DNA of 64,000 nt from Glaciimonas sp. (GTDB lineage: Bacteria > Pseudomonadota > Gammaproteobacteria > Burkholderiales > Burkholderiaceae_D): positions 1-64,000 of the forward strand of contig JABBOV010000008.1 in NCBI GenBank assembly GCA_012927625.1, written 5' to 3'. Every line of letters starts with the position of its first letter. The stretch's first letter is position 1. Shown here one piece after another: positions 1 through 9,267 of this stretch. Under the pieces are notes generated by a model, which saw nothing but the letters and a program-made list of their open reading frames with translations, did no database searches and was not told the DNA's origin. Made by a program: the position numbers and the translations under genes.

Positions 1-119
1 ATGTCCATATAAAACACTCCAGATACCTCCGGCTCAAACACCGGATGGTTACATACTGAGGTGGAAACTATTGGACGCTGTTTCCACCCCTAATCTGGAA
101 AGTGTTGCACGCTGTTTGA

Positions 120-353
120 CAGCGCCTGACGTGTTCGCCGGATGCCGCGTTGGATTTGACACAGGATACTTTTTTGCGGACTTTTCAAAATCTGGAACGC
201 TGGCGGCCCGATGCGCTGTTCAAGACTTGGCTGTTCCAGATCGCGCGCAATATTGCGTTTGACCGCTTGCGGCGTGAAAAACGGGTGGTCTTCGTTGAAC
301 TGAAGGAGGATTTTGCACTGCAAGACCCAGCTGCGGGGCCAGATGCACGACCT
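120..353 (+). pseudogene. ECF sigma factor fragment (region 2 only)
   Basis: The frame opens after a stop at 117-119. It gives a readable stretch matching region 2 of ECF sigma factors: ALDLTQDTFLRTF, then LFKTWLFQIARNIAFDRLRR, the usual core-binding and -10 recognition segment. No initiation codon with a full N-terminus precedes it, and the DNA-binding region 4 is absent: after about residue 68 the frame loses similarity and runs into unrelated sequence. An intact family member would be about 170-200 aa, so this is under half a gene. I infer a deletion remnant. It sits next to another remnant of the kind often regulated together with ECF factors. Confidence 0.6.
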
Positions 354-427
354 CGGAACTCTGTCGCCTGTCAAGGGGAATGTAATACATCGCAATACAT
401 AAAAATGGGTGTTAGCAGCTTCACTTT

Positions 428-697
428 CGCTCAACTGCCACAGCCGCCTACCACCGACTGCAGGCAACACCGGCACCTCGGAGCGCGCCGGCCAACCTGA
501 CCGATCAACTGAAATTGACTGCCGAGCAAGCCCGGTTCGCGGCGCTGCAAGACGTGCAGCAGCGCCGCGTGATAACGCGACTACTGGCTGAACGCGATTT
601 GCTGGGTCAGCGGCAGCGCGCTGCATTGATGGCGCTACTGCTTAATCGTTACGCGAATGCAGCGACGGAAGAAGAATTGCTGCACCGCGACCCATAA
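428..697 (+). pseudogene. Remnant of a Spy/CpxP-like (LTXXQ) periplasmic protein
   Basis: The frame opens after a stop near 427 with no convincing start or signal peptide, and reads through LTDQLKLTAEQ and a helical Arg/Leu/Ala-rich segment to a stop at 695-697. The LT-x-EQ pattern followed by an amphipathic helix is typical of the Spy/CpxP/CnrX-type periplasmic sensor and chaperone fold. Only about 85 residues remain, against about 150 for the family. Taken with the upstream sigma fragment, it looks like the far end of a sigma/metal-sensor locus whose middle was deleted. The family assignment is tentative because the motif is short. Confidence 0.35.
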
Positions 698-926
698 AAA
701 ATTCATACTTTTCGGCATCAAATTACAAAAAAATGGAACATGCGCAGTTGCCGTTCGTTTAAACAGGCAGTCGGACGTTTTGCTCGACACAACCTGTTTC
801 AACCTGATACGGAATGCAACATGAAAAAACCATTTGTGCCGGCTGTGCGCCAGTGGCTGTCGCACACAACTTGAACGTCTGACTGCTATCATTTACAAAC
901 GCAACAACCACCCCCCGGAGCCGCAC

Positions 927-1598
927 ATGAATGCGCTGATGCACGCCAATTTTGGCATTACCGATTTCTGGACCTATCTACTCGGCACGATCTTTATCGT
1001 GCTGCTGCCGGGACCGAATTCGCTGTATGTGTTGAGCGTGGCGGCACAACGCGGGATCCGCGAAGGATACCGTGGCGCATGCGGGGTATTTCTGGGCGAC
1101 CTGATCCTGATGATGCTATCAGCCGGCGGCGTGGCGTCACTACTGAAAGCCAGCCCCTCGCTGTTTTATGGCGTGAAATATATCGGGGCAGCCTATCTGG
1201 GCTGGATCGGCCTGCAAATGCTGTTGAGTTGCTTGCACAGGTTGCGCGCCGGTACAGCCGCAGCAAGCACGGCGGGCGCGGCGACGCAGTTGCGTGGGAG
1301 CAAGCCGTTCAGCAAGGCGCTGCTCATCAGCCTGATGAATCCGAAAGCGATTCTGTTCTTTATCTCGTTCTTCATCCAGTTCGTCGACCCAATGTTTGGC
1401 TCACCGCTGCTATCGTTCGCGCTGCTGGGACTGGTGTGCGAACTGACCAGCTTCATCTATCTGACCGCCATCATCTTGGTCGGCGCGCGGTTGGCAGAAG
1501 CGTTCCGGCGCCGCCGACGTTTGGCTGCCGGCCTGTCGGGCGGCGTCGGCGCGGTGTTCATCGGCTTTGGCGCGAAGCTGGCGACTGCCACACTGTAA
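927..1598 (+). CDS. leuE: LysE-family leucine exporter, LeuE-like
   Basis: This 223-aa inner-membrane protein of the LysE/RhtB superfamily closely matches the E. coli LeuE pattern. It has an N-terminal WTYLLGTIFIVLLPGPNSL segment, the conserved PGPN motif in the first helix, GACGVFLGD in the second, and LMNPKAILFFISFF in the middle. About six hydrophobic helices are visible. The likely role is export of leucine and related aliphatic amino acids. I start at 927 because the upstream in-frame residues are unlike the family. The gene stands alone on the plus strand with no obvious partner. Substrate is inferred from family similarity only. Confidence 0.88.
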   Translation: MNALMHANFGITDFWTYLLGTIFIVLLPGPNSLYVLSVAAQRGIREGYRGACGVFLGDLILMMLSAGGVASLLKASPSLFYGVKYIGAAYLGWIGLQMLLSCLHRLRAGTAAASTAGAATQLRGSKPFSKALLISLMNPKAILFFISFFIQFVDPMFGSPLLSFALLGLVCELTSFIYLTAIILVGARLAEAFRRRRRLAAGLSGGVGAVFIGFGAKLATATL

Positions 1599-1705
1599 AA
1601 ACGCAGTGTTGCGCGGCCGCGTCTCGCTGCAGCGCTGTTGTGGCCGCAGCTCTGCAAACCCGGCCGCGGCTAGCCGGACATCGATGATTCAATTTCATAT
1701 ATAGG

Positions 1706-1775
1706 CAGGAGTATGGCAAAAAACATGCCACTTGCCGCATGTATTTGATTAATATTTAAAAATACTCTATAAATT
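1706..1775 (+). repeat. Copy C of the GGGAGTATG dispersed palindromic element
   Basis: This AT-rich intergenic segment begins CAGGAGTATGGC, followed by an A-run, then TTGCCGCATGTATTTG, then AAAAATACTC. The same order of blocks (GGAGTATG, A-tract, CCGCAT core, AAATAC) is seen in other gaps of this window. It lies between the leuE-like and roxA-like gene ends, so it is downstream of both. This is one of the more diverged copies; its right half is degenerate. Confidence 0.55.
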
Positions 1776-1859
1776 ACTACCGAAACTGCAAAGCCCTTTA
1801 TTATCAAGTGACTGAGGGTGAACCTCAGGCCATTGATTGGATTAACCACGATGGGCTTG

Positions 1860-3005
1860 TCAGTCCTGAAAATACCAGTAACCGCAGTTGAGCCACTGCG
1901 TCAACGCACTCACGAACGCGGGCTGTTGCAGCCATGTCTTTAGCAAGGCATGGCTCAGACACTCGTTGTCGCACAGCGCAAGCACCGCGCCGTGGCAGGC
2001 GGCGCCGAATTCGAAACGCTCGCCTTCGATGTAACAAACACCCTGGGCCACGGTTGCGTCGACATAGAAGCAGCGCAAGCCGCCGATCCGAATCAGGCTT
2101 TGCCGTGCTAATGCATCGACCAACTCTGCCTGGCTGAAAGGTTCTTCCAACTCTTGCAAATCGAGTTGACACTTGGTCTTCGAAAAATAGCTGCCGGCAA
2201 AATCGGCGATCAAGGTATCGTCATCAAGAACAGACTGAAGGTGCGCCCTGATCCGCGCAAAATCGCTGGCGTCGATGCGGCCCTGGTTCCGGTGTATCGG
2301 GCGTTTCGGGTCGCCAATAAGCGCGCTGCCAAGCTCCTTGTCGATCAAGTGGTCGGCCAGACCGCTGAACATGTCCCTGGCCGATTTAGCCCTGAAACCT
2401 ACTGAGAAGCTCATTGAGTGTTCGAGTGTGACGCCGTCATGCGGAAAACCGGGCGGGATGTAAAGAATATCGCCGGGCAGCAGTTCGACATCAATGATCG
2501 CCTCGAACGGGTCGGTATGGAGCAGGGCCGTATGGGCCGCGAACTGCCGGTGATTGCCTCGGTCGCCGACCCGCCAGCGACGCCGTCCTGAACCCTGGCA
2601 GATGAAGACATCGTAGAGATCAATATGTGGCCCGACCCCGCCGCCCGGAGTTGCATAGCTGATCATTACGTCGTCCAGACGCCATTTCGGGAGGAAAGAA
2701 AACGGTTCGACCAGCGCGGCCACTGCTGGTGACCAGTGATTGACAGCCTGCACGATCAGGGACCAGTCGCACTCGCCCAAACGCTCATACGAATCGAACG
2801 GGCCGACTTCGGCTTGCCATTGCCCATCGGTTTTGTATACAAGTCGCGATTCGACCTGCTCTTCGCAGGCCAGGCCGGCCAGTTGATCGGGACTGATGAG
2901 ATCGGAGAAGTGTTGAAATCCCTGGCGGATCACTACCGGCTTTTGTTGCCAGTAATGCTCAAGAAAGTGTTCGATGGAAAAATCAGCTAGATGAAGTTTT
3001 AACAT
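1860..3005 (-). CDS. roxA: Ribosomal protein uL16 arginine hydroxylase (RoxA/YcfD)
   Basis: This 381-aa protein is a cupin/JmjC-fold 2-oxoglutarate and Fe(II) dependent oxygenase. In E. coli the homologue hydroxylates an arginine of ribosomal protein uL16 (L16). The iron triad is visible: H127 and D129 in GPHIDLYD, and H189 in PPGFPHDG. These lie two residues from the E. coli positions. The C-terminal winged-helix-like region is present, so the protein is full length. I start at 3005 (MLKLHLADF); the longer frame upstream is not family-like. It is monocistronic, convergent with the leuE-like gene. Confidence 0.9.
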   Translation of the reverse strand: MLKLHLADFSIEHFLEHYWQQKPVVIRQGFQHFSDLISPDQLAGLACEEQVESRLVYKTDGQWQAEVGPFDSYERLGECDWSLIVQAVNHWSPAVAALVEPFSFLPKWRLDDVMISYATPGGGVGPHIDLYDVFICQGSGRRRWRVGDRGNHRQFAAHTALLHTDPFEAIIDVELLPGDILYIPPGFPHDGVTLEHSMSFSVGFRAKSARDMFSGLADHLIDKELGSALIGDPKRPIHRNQGRIDASDFARIRAHLQSVLDDDTLIADFAGSYFSKTKCQLDLQELEEPFSQAELVDALARQSLIRIGGLRCFYVDATVAQGVCYIEGERFEFGAACHGAVLALCDNECLSHALLKTWLQQPAFVSALTQWLNCGYWYFQD

Positions 3006-3268
3006 GGCGCGCAAAGTGGAGAAATGAGTTCGAGGTTGTACCATCAATGACCAGGCACAGACATCATCTGGATCAAGGAATACCGGACCGAACCCAGGCC
3101 AGGCGCACAACGCACCCGCGTCCTGGTGCCGCAGCGCACTATTTCCGATCCAACGGCAAATGGTAAGCTTGGAAAAATCAATGAATCAATGACTACAAAG
3201 ACCGAACCACAGCACTCCTGCCAAAATCCGACAGCACTTTTAGCGACCTCATCGATCACACGTCATTC

Positions 3269-4195
3269 ATGCAAAATATCATAACCATAGCAAATCTTTC
3301 CAAAACTTACGCCTCTGGCTACCAAGCCCTCAAAAACATCAATCTGGAGATTCGCCGTGGAGAAATCCTGGCACTGCTGGGGCCAAATGGCGCCGGAAAA
3401 ACTACGCTGATTAGCTGTATCTGCGGAATCCTGAATATATCCGAGGGGACAGTCCAGGTAGATGGGCACGACATTGTCACCGAATTTCGTGCCACTCGAT
3501 CCTTGATCGGTCTGGTACCGCAAGAACTGACCACCGATGCATTCGAGACGGTATGGGCGACGGTGTCCTTCAGCCGTGGACTGTTCGGCAAGCCGGCGAA
3601 TCCCGAGTACATTGAGAAAGTGCTCAAGGATCTGTCGCTATGGGACAAGAAGGACAATAAAATTATCGCCTTGTCCGGCGGCATGAAGCGGCGGTTACTG
3701 ATTGCAAAAGCCTTGTCGCATGAACCGCAGATACTGTTTCTCGACGAGCCGACCGCTGGCGTGGATGTCAACTTGCGGCACGACATGTGGCAACTGGTTC
3801 GCTCGCTAAGGGATAGCGGCGTGACCGTCATCCTGACCACCCACTACATTGACGAGGCTGAAGATATGGCCGACAGAATTGGAGTGATCAATAAAGGGGA
3901 GATCATCCTGATTGAGGACAAGAAAGAACTGATGCGAAAATTGGGCAAGAAACTGCTAACGCTGCAGTTGGAGCAACCGCTCGACCGCATCCCGCCCGAA
4001 CTTGCCGCCTACCGCCTGAATCTATCGAGCGACGGCAACCAGTTGATCTATACCTACGAAACCGAAGGTGAGCGCGTCACCATTATTTCGCTGCTCAACG
4101 CCTTGAGCGCAGTAGGTATCGGATTCAAGGATATTCAAACAACACAGAGCTCGCTTGAAAATATTTTCGTCAACCTGATAAAGGACGGACAATGA
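3269..4195 (+). CDS. yadG: ABC transporter ATP-binding protein (YadG-like)
   Basis: This 308-aa ABC ATPase has Walker [10 protein letters not shown] at residues 38-46, a Q-loop in VPQE, signature LSGGMKRR from 135, Walker B/D-loop [11 protein letters not shown] around 156-166, and the switch histidine H192. A C-terminal extension of about 90 residues is typical of ABC-2 type exporter ATPases. The sequence resembles E. coli YadG throughout. It overlaps the permease gene by 4 nt (ATGA), so the two are translationally coupled and form one exporter. The substrate of YadGH is unknown; a drug or polymer export role is inferred from the class. Confidence 0.9.
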   Translation: MQNIITIANLSKTYASGYQALKNINLEIRRGEILALLGPNGAGKTTLISCICGILNISEGTVQVDGHDIVTEFRATRSLIGLVPQELTTDAFETVWATVSFSRGLFGKPANPEYIEKVLKDLSLWDKKDNKIIALSGGMKRRLLIAKALSHEPQILFLDEPTAGVDVNLRHDMWQLVRSLRDSGVTVILTTHYIDEAEDMADRIGVINKGEIILIEDKKELMRKLGKKLLTLQLEQPLDRIPPELAAYRLNLSSDGNQLIYTYETEGERVTIISLLNALSAVGIGFKDIQTTQSSLENIFVNLIKDGQ

Positions 4196-4953
4196 ACCTC
4201 CACGCAATCCGTGCAATGTATATGTTCGAAATGGCGCGCGCCTGGCGTACCGTGGTGCAGAGCATCGTCGCTCCTGTGATCTCAACGTCACTGTATTTTG
4301 TAGTCTTCGGAGCTGCGTTAGGTTCGCGCATCACCGAGATCGACGGTATCAGCTATGGTGCATTTATCGTTCCAGGATTGGTCATGTTGTCGTTGCTCAC
4401 GCAAAGCGTCTCCAGTGCCTCTTTTGCAATCTACTTCCCTAAGTTCACAGGGACAATTTATGAGCTACTGTCTGCGCCGGTTTCGTATCGGGAGATCGTG
4501 GTGAGCTATGTCGGGGCCGCCGCGACGAAATCGATATTTCTCGGCTTGGTCATTTTGGCGACTTCAGGTCTATTCGTTCCGCTCCACGTGCTGCACCCCA
4601 TTTGGATGATTTTGTTCCTCGTACTAACGGCAGTGACCTTTAGTCTGTTCGGTTTCATTATCGGTATTTGGGCCGATAATTTCGAACAACTTCAACTTGT
4701 TCCGCTGCTTATAATCACGCCGCTGACTTTCCTCGGCGGTAGCTTTTATTCCATCAAGATGCTGCCGCCGATCTGGCACACGATTAGCCTGTTCAACCCG
4801 GTGGTTTACCTGATCAGCGGATTCCGCTGGAGTTTCTATGGCAATGCTGATGTGAGTATTGCGATCAGTCTTACCATGACCGTGGTGTTTTTGGCTGCTT
4901 TCCTGGCGATCGTGGCGTGGATATTCAAGACCGGGTACCGACTCAAGTATTAA
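4192..4953 (+). CDS. yadH: ABC-2 type permease (YadH-like)
   Basis: This 253-aa integral membrane protein has about six hydrophobic segments and the ABC-2 permease pattern. It contains an N-terminal amphipathic start, a central [14 protein letters not shown] coupling motif and a C-terminal [18 protein letters not shown] block. It pairs with the ATPase immediately upstream through a 4-nt start/stop overlap. Together they should form a homodimeric exporter in the inner membrane. No periplasmic or outer-membrane partner is encoded next to it. Confidence 0.9.
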   Translation: MNLHAIRAMYMFEMARAWRTVVQSIVAPVISTSLYFVVFGAALGSRITEIDGISYGAFIVPGLVMLSLLTQSVSSASFAIYFPKFTGTIYELLSAPVSYREIVVSYVGAAATKSIFLGLVILATSGLFVPLHVLHPIWMILFLVLTAVTFSLFGFIIGIWADNFEQLQLVPLLIITPLTFLGGSFYSIKMLPPIWHTISLFNPVVYLISGFRWSFYGNADVSIAISLTMTVVFLAAFLAIVAWIFKTGYRLKY

Positions 4954-5055
4954 TGCCGCATCAATACCGTTGAGCAGTCAGTCGTTCACAAATGAAACAG
5001 ATTTTCAACATACTTGCAGCTCGATAAATAAGCGTGATCCAGTTCACCGACAAGA

Positions 5056-6249
5056 CTAAAGAGCCGGGGCGGCACCAGCAGCATCGCGCATCTCTACCGC
5101 CTTGAGCGCCAGGAGTAGCAGGGTGCCGACGACCATAGCTCCCGCCGCAAAGTACAGACCGGCGTTATAGCTGCCAAGGTGAACGGCCAGCGAGCCCGTG
5201 ATTGCAGGGCCGATGATCTGGGCAGCGCCGTAGGAAAGTGTCATCTTGCCCATCATCTTGGCTGGACGGGTCGGGTAATAACGGCCCGCCATAGTCAACA
5301 CCAAACTCACCATGCCGATGAACGTCCCACCAAAAAGCAAAGCCCCGAAAAGAGTGGCAAACAGGCCGCCGACCATGACTGGCAACAAGATCCCTATGAT
5401 TTGCAGTATCGAGGCCAATATGAGGGCGTTAAGATCACCCGTGCGGCGGGCGATCAAGTCCCAATTGATGCATGCCGGCGCGGCGCCAATTCCGATCGCC
5501 AGGAACGCCAGATTGCCCTGCCCGGCAAGCCCGGGCAACTTATTCACGATAGCCACGATGAAGGTCGCACTCACCACATAACCGATACCGGCACAGAAAT
5601 AAGCAGCCATGAAGATGCGCAGATAGAGCGGGCTGGGTGGATTGTCTTCCATCTTCTGTCCGGTCTTCGTCAAGCCGCTTTGATCCGGCGCTGGCAACCA
5701 ACGCAACGCGGGCACCAAAAGCAGGCAACCCAGGGCGGTGAAGGCGAACCACTGCTGGCGCCAGTCCAGCCACGGACTGAACAGAGTCACAGCAGCAGCA
5801 CAACCAGCGATGCCCAAGCCAATACCGGCAAAGTGGATGCCTAGTTCAGTCCTGTGGTTGTGACGGATCAACCAGTTCAAGATCAGCCCAGTCCCGAGCA
5901 GCATTCCGGCAGCACTGCTGAGGCCGGCAATGTAGCGGGACAGTGCCCAGATGGTGATATTCGTGGTGAGGCCCATGACCGCGGTGCTGGCAATGGCCAG
6001 TACCATGCCGATACGATAGAGGCGATCTTTCAGCACCAAGTCGCTGATAAGGGCAGCGATGATCGCTCCGCTCAAGTAGCCGGCGTAGTTGATGGCCGCT
6101 AGCCAGCCTGCTGCGGCAACGCCAAGCCCCGCTTGCTGCTGCATCAGCGGCAGCAAAGGCGTGTACGAAAAACGGGCAACGCCCAACACCAGGATCAGGC
6201 TGAAGATGCCGGCACTGAGTACCTTGAGGCGCTCTCTCTGTTCATGCAT
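5056..6249 (-). CDS. MFS transporter, YbfB/YjiJ family
   Basis: This 397-aa protein has about 12 hydrophobic segments. The N-terminal signature GVARFSYTPLLPLMQ and GWLAAINYAGYLSGA is characteristic of the YbfB/YjiJ branch of the major facilitator superfamily. Transport substrate is unknown for this branch. I choose the ATG at 6249; an in-frame extension to 6321 is not family-like. The gene is single, convergent with the YadGH-like pair and followed by no partner. Confidence 0.82.
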   Translation of the reverse strand: MHEQRERLKVLSAGIFSLILVLGVARFSYTPLLPLMQQQAGLGVAAAGWLAAINYAGYLSGAIIAALISDLVLKDRLYRIGMVLAIASTAVMGLTTNITIWALSRYIAGLSSAAGMLLGTGLILNWLIRHNHRTELGIHFAGIGLGIAGCAAAVTLFSPWLDWRQQWFAFTALGCLLLVPALRWLPAPDQSGLTKTGQKMEDNPPSPLYLRIFMAAYFCAGIGYVVSATFIVAIVNKLPGLAGQGNLAFLAIGIGAAPACINWDLIARRTGDLNALILASILQIIGILLPVMVGGLFATLFGALLFGGTFIGMVSLVLTMAGRYYPTRPAKMMGKMTLSYGAAQIIGPAITGSLAVHLGSYNAGLYFAAGAMVVGTLLLLALKAVEMRDAAGAAPAL

Positions 6250-6437
6250 ATTGGAGCTCTTTAATTTTATTTTGGGCAATAAAAAAGTCAACAACTCGAT
6301 GTTAACGAATTCTTGTAACAAACAGATCGTTATTAAGTTGTATCTATGAAATTTGTCGCGCGCCGGTACTCACTGGAAGTGCCCGAGGGCACCGCGCCTT
6401 AGGCGCTTGGCGCCAGTTCAATGCCGTAAGTGCGAGA

Positions 6438-6965
6438 TTACTGCGTTGAATTGACTGTTTTACAATTTGCGCTAACCCATCGACCGCTGGTATCAGCATG
6501 CTCACGGATAGGATTTCCTTGTGCAACGCCATCGAATTCAGTTCGTCCTGAAAATCTCTCCGAGCTTGTAAAAACTCCTTCCGCTGTTCCATTTCCCTTC
6601 AGGTTGGCATTCTCGCAAACAAATTCCAATCTGTATTTATTTCCGATGTGGGTTGCGTTTTTTGCACTACATCCCGATTGATTTTGATAAAAATCAGGCG
6701 GTATTTTTTGATCTGCCATTTGCTGGGTAATGCAAACTTTGGAGGTCGCCGCGCCGTTCTGAATCTGAGGCATATCAAATCCGTTCTGCTTAGCCAAGTT
6801 CATCAAATTTTGCATTTGGTCCGGCGGAATCTGCGGCACTAATTTTAAAATATCCGACGTCGTTGTCATTTCCCATAATCCGGGACGCATGTTGCTCTCT
6901 GCCGAGTGCGCCGTTAATACCGGCAATGAGCATACGAAAACAAAAGAAAGAAAAATTTTGCGCAT
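6438..6965 (-). CDS. DUF3617 family secreted protein
   Basis: This 175-aa protein has a clear N-terminal signal peptide (MRKIFLSFVFVCSLPVLTAHS) and then RPGLWEMTTT, the opening motif of DUF3617. Three later cysteines (in KVCITQQ, QSGCSAKN and EFVCENANL) and a SGR-TEFDG block fit the family. A fourth cysteine is near the C-terminus, so two disulphides are plausible. The function of DUF3617 is not known; it is periplasmic by prediction. It stands alone, separated by about 150 bp from the SDR gene. Confidence 0.8.
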   Translation of the reverse strand: MRKIFLSFVFVCSLPVLTAHSAESNMRPGLWEMTTTSDILKLVPQIPPDQMQNLMNLAKQNGFDMPQIQNGAATSKVCITQQMADQKIPPDFYQNQSGCSAKNATHIGNKYRLEFVCENANLKGNGTAEGVFTSSERFSGRTEFDGVAQGNPIREHADTSGRWVSANCKTVNSTQ

Positions 6966-7118
6966 TGGGTCTCCTAAAGGGAATTAATCTTATACAACTT
7001 TCAGAGAACGCGCAGCCTAGTAAGCCCAGAGCATTGCCAATTCAATATAATTTAATGGGGATTACGTCGAGCCATGTTCATCATCTTGTTCTTGCAAGAA
7101 AGGAACATACACTAGGCA

Positions 7119-7913
7119 TCACGCGATGGTCTCGACCACACCGCCATCGACCCGCAGTGCCGCGCCGGTAGTGGCCGAAGCCTGCGGCGAGGCGGCGTAG
7201 ACAACCAGATTCGCCACTTCTTCCACGGTCGCTGCGCGTTGGATGATCGAACTAGGTCGATGCTTCATTACAAAAGCCGCCGCCGTTTGTTCCATCGACA
7301 GGCCCGATGCCTTCTGTTCTTCCTTCAGCATGGCTTCGAATCCATCCGACAAGGTTGGGCCGGGCAAAATGGCGTTGACAGTAACGCCCGTGCCCGCAAC
7401 GCGTTTAGCTAGGCCGCGTGAAATCGAAAGAAGTGCTGTCTTGGTGAAACCGTAATGGATCATGTCGGCGGGAATATTCAGCGCCGACTCTGAGGACAGG
7501 AACAATACGCGGCCCCAATGACTTTGCATCATGCCAGGCAGATAAGCGCGCGACAACCGCACGCCCGACATCACATTTACCGCAAAAAATCGGCTCCATT
7601 CGTCATCCGCAATCTCGAAGAAATCCTGCGGCCCGTAGATGCCGACGTTGTTGATCAGAATATCGGCTGAGGGCTGTGCCGCCACCAGTACCGCACAACC
7701 TTCGGCTGAGCCGACATCGGCCGCAACACCGCGAATGTTGGCTTGCGTAACTTCCGACATCAGCTTGGCGACGGCACGTTCGACAGCGACGGCCGTGCGG
7801 CCGTTCACTATTACTGTAGCACCCGCTTGCGCCAGTCCTTTTGCAATGGCGTAGCCGATACCGGCGGTGGAACCGGTGACAATGGCAGTTTTTCCGGTGA
7901 GGTCTATTTTCAT
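7119..7913 (-). CDS. Short-chain dehydrogenase/reductase
   Basis: This 264-aa classical SDR has cofactor motif TGSTAGIG at 13-20, NNVG at 88-91, catalytic serine near 140, and YGFTK giving Y154 and K158. The basic residue in NGRT after strand 2 suggests NADP(H), by inference. I start at 7913 (MKIDLTGKTA); the longer frame overlaps the upstream hydrolase gene. It is third in a minus-strand series MFS-SGNH-SDR with gaps of 15 and 43 bp, so probably co-transcribed. Substrate unknown. Confidence 0.87.
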   Translation of the reverse strand: MKIDLTGKTAIVTGSTAGIGYAIAKGLAQAGATVIVNGRTAVAVERAVAKLMSEVTQANIRGVAADVGSAEGCAVLVAAQPSADILINNVGIYGPQDFFEIADDEWSRFFAVNVMSGVRLSRAYLPGMMQSHWGRVLFLSSESALNIPADMIHYGFTKTALLSISRGLAKRVAGTGVTVNAILPGPTLSDGFEAMLKEEQKASGLSMEQTAAAFVMKHRPSSIIQRAATVEEVANLVVYAASPQASATTGAALRVDGGVVETIA

Positions 7914-7956
7914 AAAAAATCCTTTTGTGATGGAATGAGATGTACGCGTAATCAGC

Positions 7957-9252
7957 CTAGAAAAGCGTGTCCAGATCGATGGCATAAGCCATCGCCTTGT
8001 TGCCGCGATCCCCTGGATGCAGATGGTCGCCCGAGTCGAACTGTGGCTTGAGGCGGCTCGGATGGACGGTGTCTTTTGCCAGCGCATCGAAATCGATTAC
8101 CGCATCGAATGCGCCGCTAGTACGGATCCAGGCGTTGATTTTATGGCGCAGCCTGTCCTTGTCGATATTATAGTAATTGTCCAACGGCGTGCCCGCCAAC
8201 GCACCCTCGAATGGTGTCAGCGTCGCCCCGACAACCCGCACGCCCCGAATATGCGCACGTGCAATAAGTTGGCGGTAGCCGAAAATCAGTTCATCGTATG
8301 CAGGTAAGGTGCCTTGCGGATCGAACGCCGTTCCTGGCCAACTTATATCGTTAATTCCCAGCAGCACGATGACGCTCTTGACATGTGGTTGGCTCAACAC
8401 GTCCCGTTCGAATCTGGCCAGTGCATTGACGCCCATGCGGTCGCCAAGCAAACGTGCCCCAGAAATACCGGCATTGAGCACCGCCACATTTCTAGATACC
8501 AAACGCGCGGCAAGAAAATCGGGCCAGCGCGCATTGGCATCAATGGTTGCACCATTGCCGTCTGTGATCGAATCGCCAATTACGACCACCGTGCCGGCAG
8601 GTGCGACGGCCTCAACCTGGATACCGTTCAGAAAGATGCGCGCACTTGTGGTGGTATCTGTCTCGATATGTTTGGCGGCAACCTGATTGCCCTTCGCTAG
8701 ATAGGCCGTCTGGCGACCATCCCAATGAAAGGTTGTGGCCGGCGTTTTATTCGGCAGGAAGACGCTGACCGCGACACTGGCTAAAGGTGCGACCGCCAGA
8801 TCGACCGGATCGCTCACCAGCGGCGCTCCCGGCGGTACGATGACAGCAGTTTTGCCGCCGAAAGTGATAGGCTGATCTGTTCCCGTGATAATCGCCGACC
8901 CGGCATCGGCCAACGCGATATGGGCCGCGCCGATGACCAGCGGCTGGCTGCCGTATTCATTGGACAGCACGATGCGGATACGCTTGCCGCCGAGACTGAT
9001 GCGGGCCACCTGCCGAATGGTCTGATCCTGCAGCGTGGCTGGAATGTTGGTGGGAAAAGCGAAGTCCGATCCCCAAGTCGGTTGTGGGCTGGCGGCCCAA
9101 GTGCCGATCCAGGAGTTGCTGGAGTTATTGATTTCGCTGGCAGTACTCAATACAGCGGACGTAGCCAGCGCAGCCGCTAACACGATCGCAGTGAATCGAT
9201 GGAGCCATGCCAGATGGCGGCCAGAGGGGCGAACAATAGTATGCGTTGTCAT
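7957..9252 (-). CDS. Secreted SGNH/GDSL-family esterase
   Basis: This 431-aa protein has an N-terminal hydrophobic segment (about residues 15-38) that looks like a signal peptide, then WIGTWAASPQP. The SGNH hydrolase blocks follow: GDSITDG at 226-232 with nucleophile S228, a glycine in NAGISG near 262, GIND at 299-302 with N301, and DHLHP giving D409 and H412. All four family residues are intact. The roughly 190 residues before the GDSI block are typical of the GDSL group acting on carbohydrate or plant-derived esters; substrate is not deducible. It lies 15 bp after the MFS gene. Confidence 0.88.
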   Translation of the reverse strand: MTTHTIVRPSGRHLAWLHRFTAIVLAAALATSAVLSTASEINNSSNSWIGTWAASPQPTWGSDFAFPTNIPATLQDQTIRQVARISLGGKRIRIVLSNEYGSQPLVIGAAHIALADAGSAIITGTDQPITFGGKTAVIVPPGAPLVSDPVDLAVAPLASVAVSVFLPNKTPATTFHWDGRQTAYLAKGNQVAAKHIETDTTTSARIFLNGIQVEAVAPAGTVVVIGDSITDGNGATIDANARWPDFLAARLVSRNVAVLNAGISGARLLGDRMGVNALARFERDVLSQPHVKSVIVLLGINDISWPGTAFDPQGTLPAYDELIFGYRQLIARAHIRGVRVVGATLTPFEGALAGTPLDNYYNIDKDRLRHKINAWIRTSGAFDAVIDFDALAKDTVHPSRLKPQFDSGDHLHPGDRGNKAMAYAIDLDTLF

Positions 9253-9267
9253 GATTAGTCCTTGTCT

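Noticed and set aside
1079-1687. Second frame across the leuE-like gene
   Set aside because: Overlaps a clear LysE-family protein in another frame and encodes an Arg-rich sequence without features.
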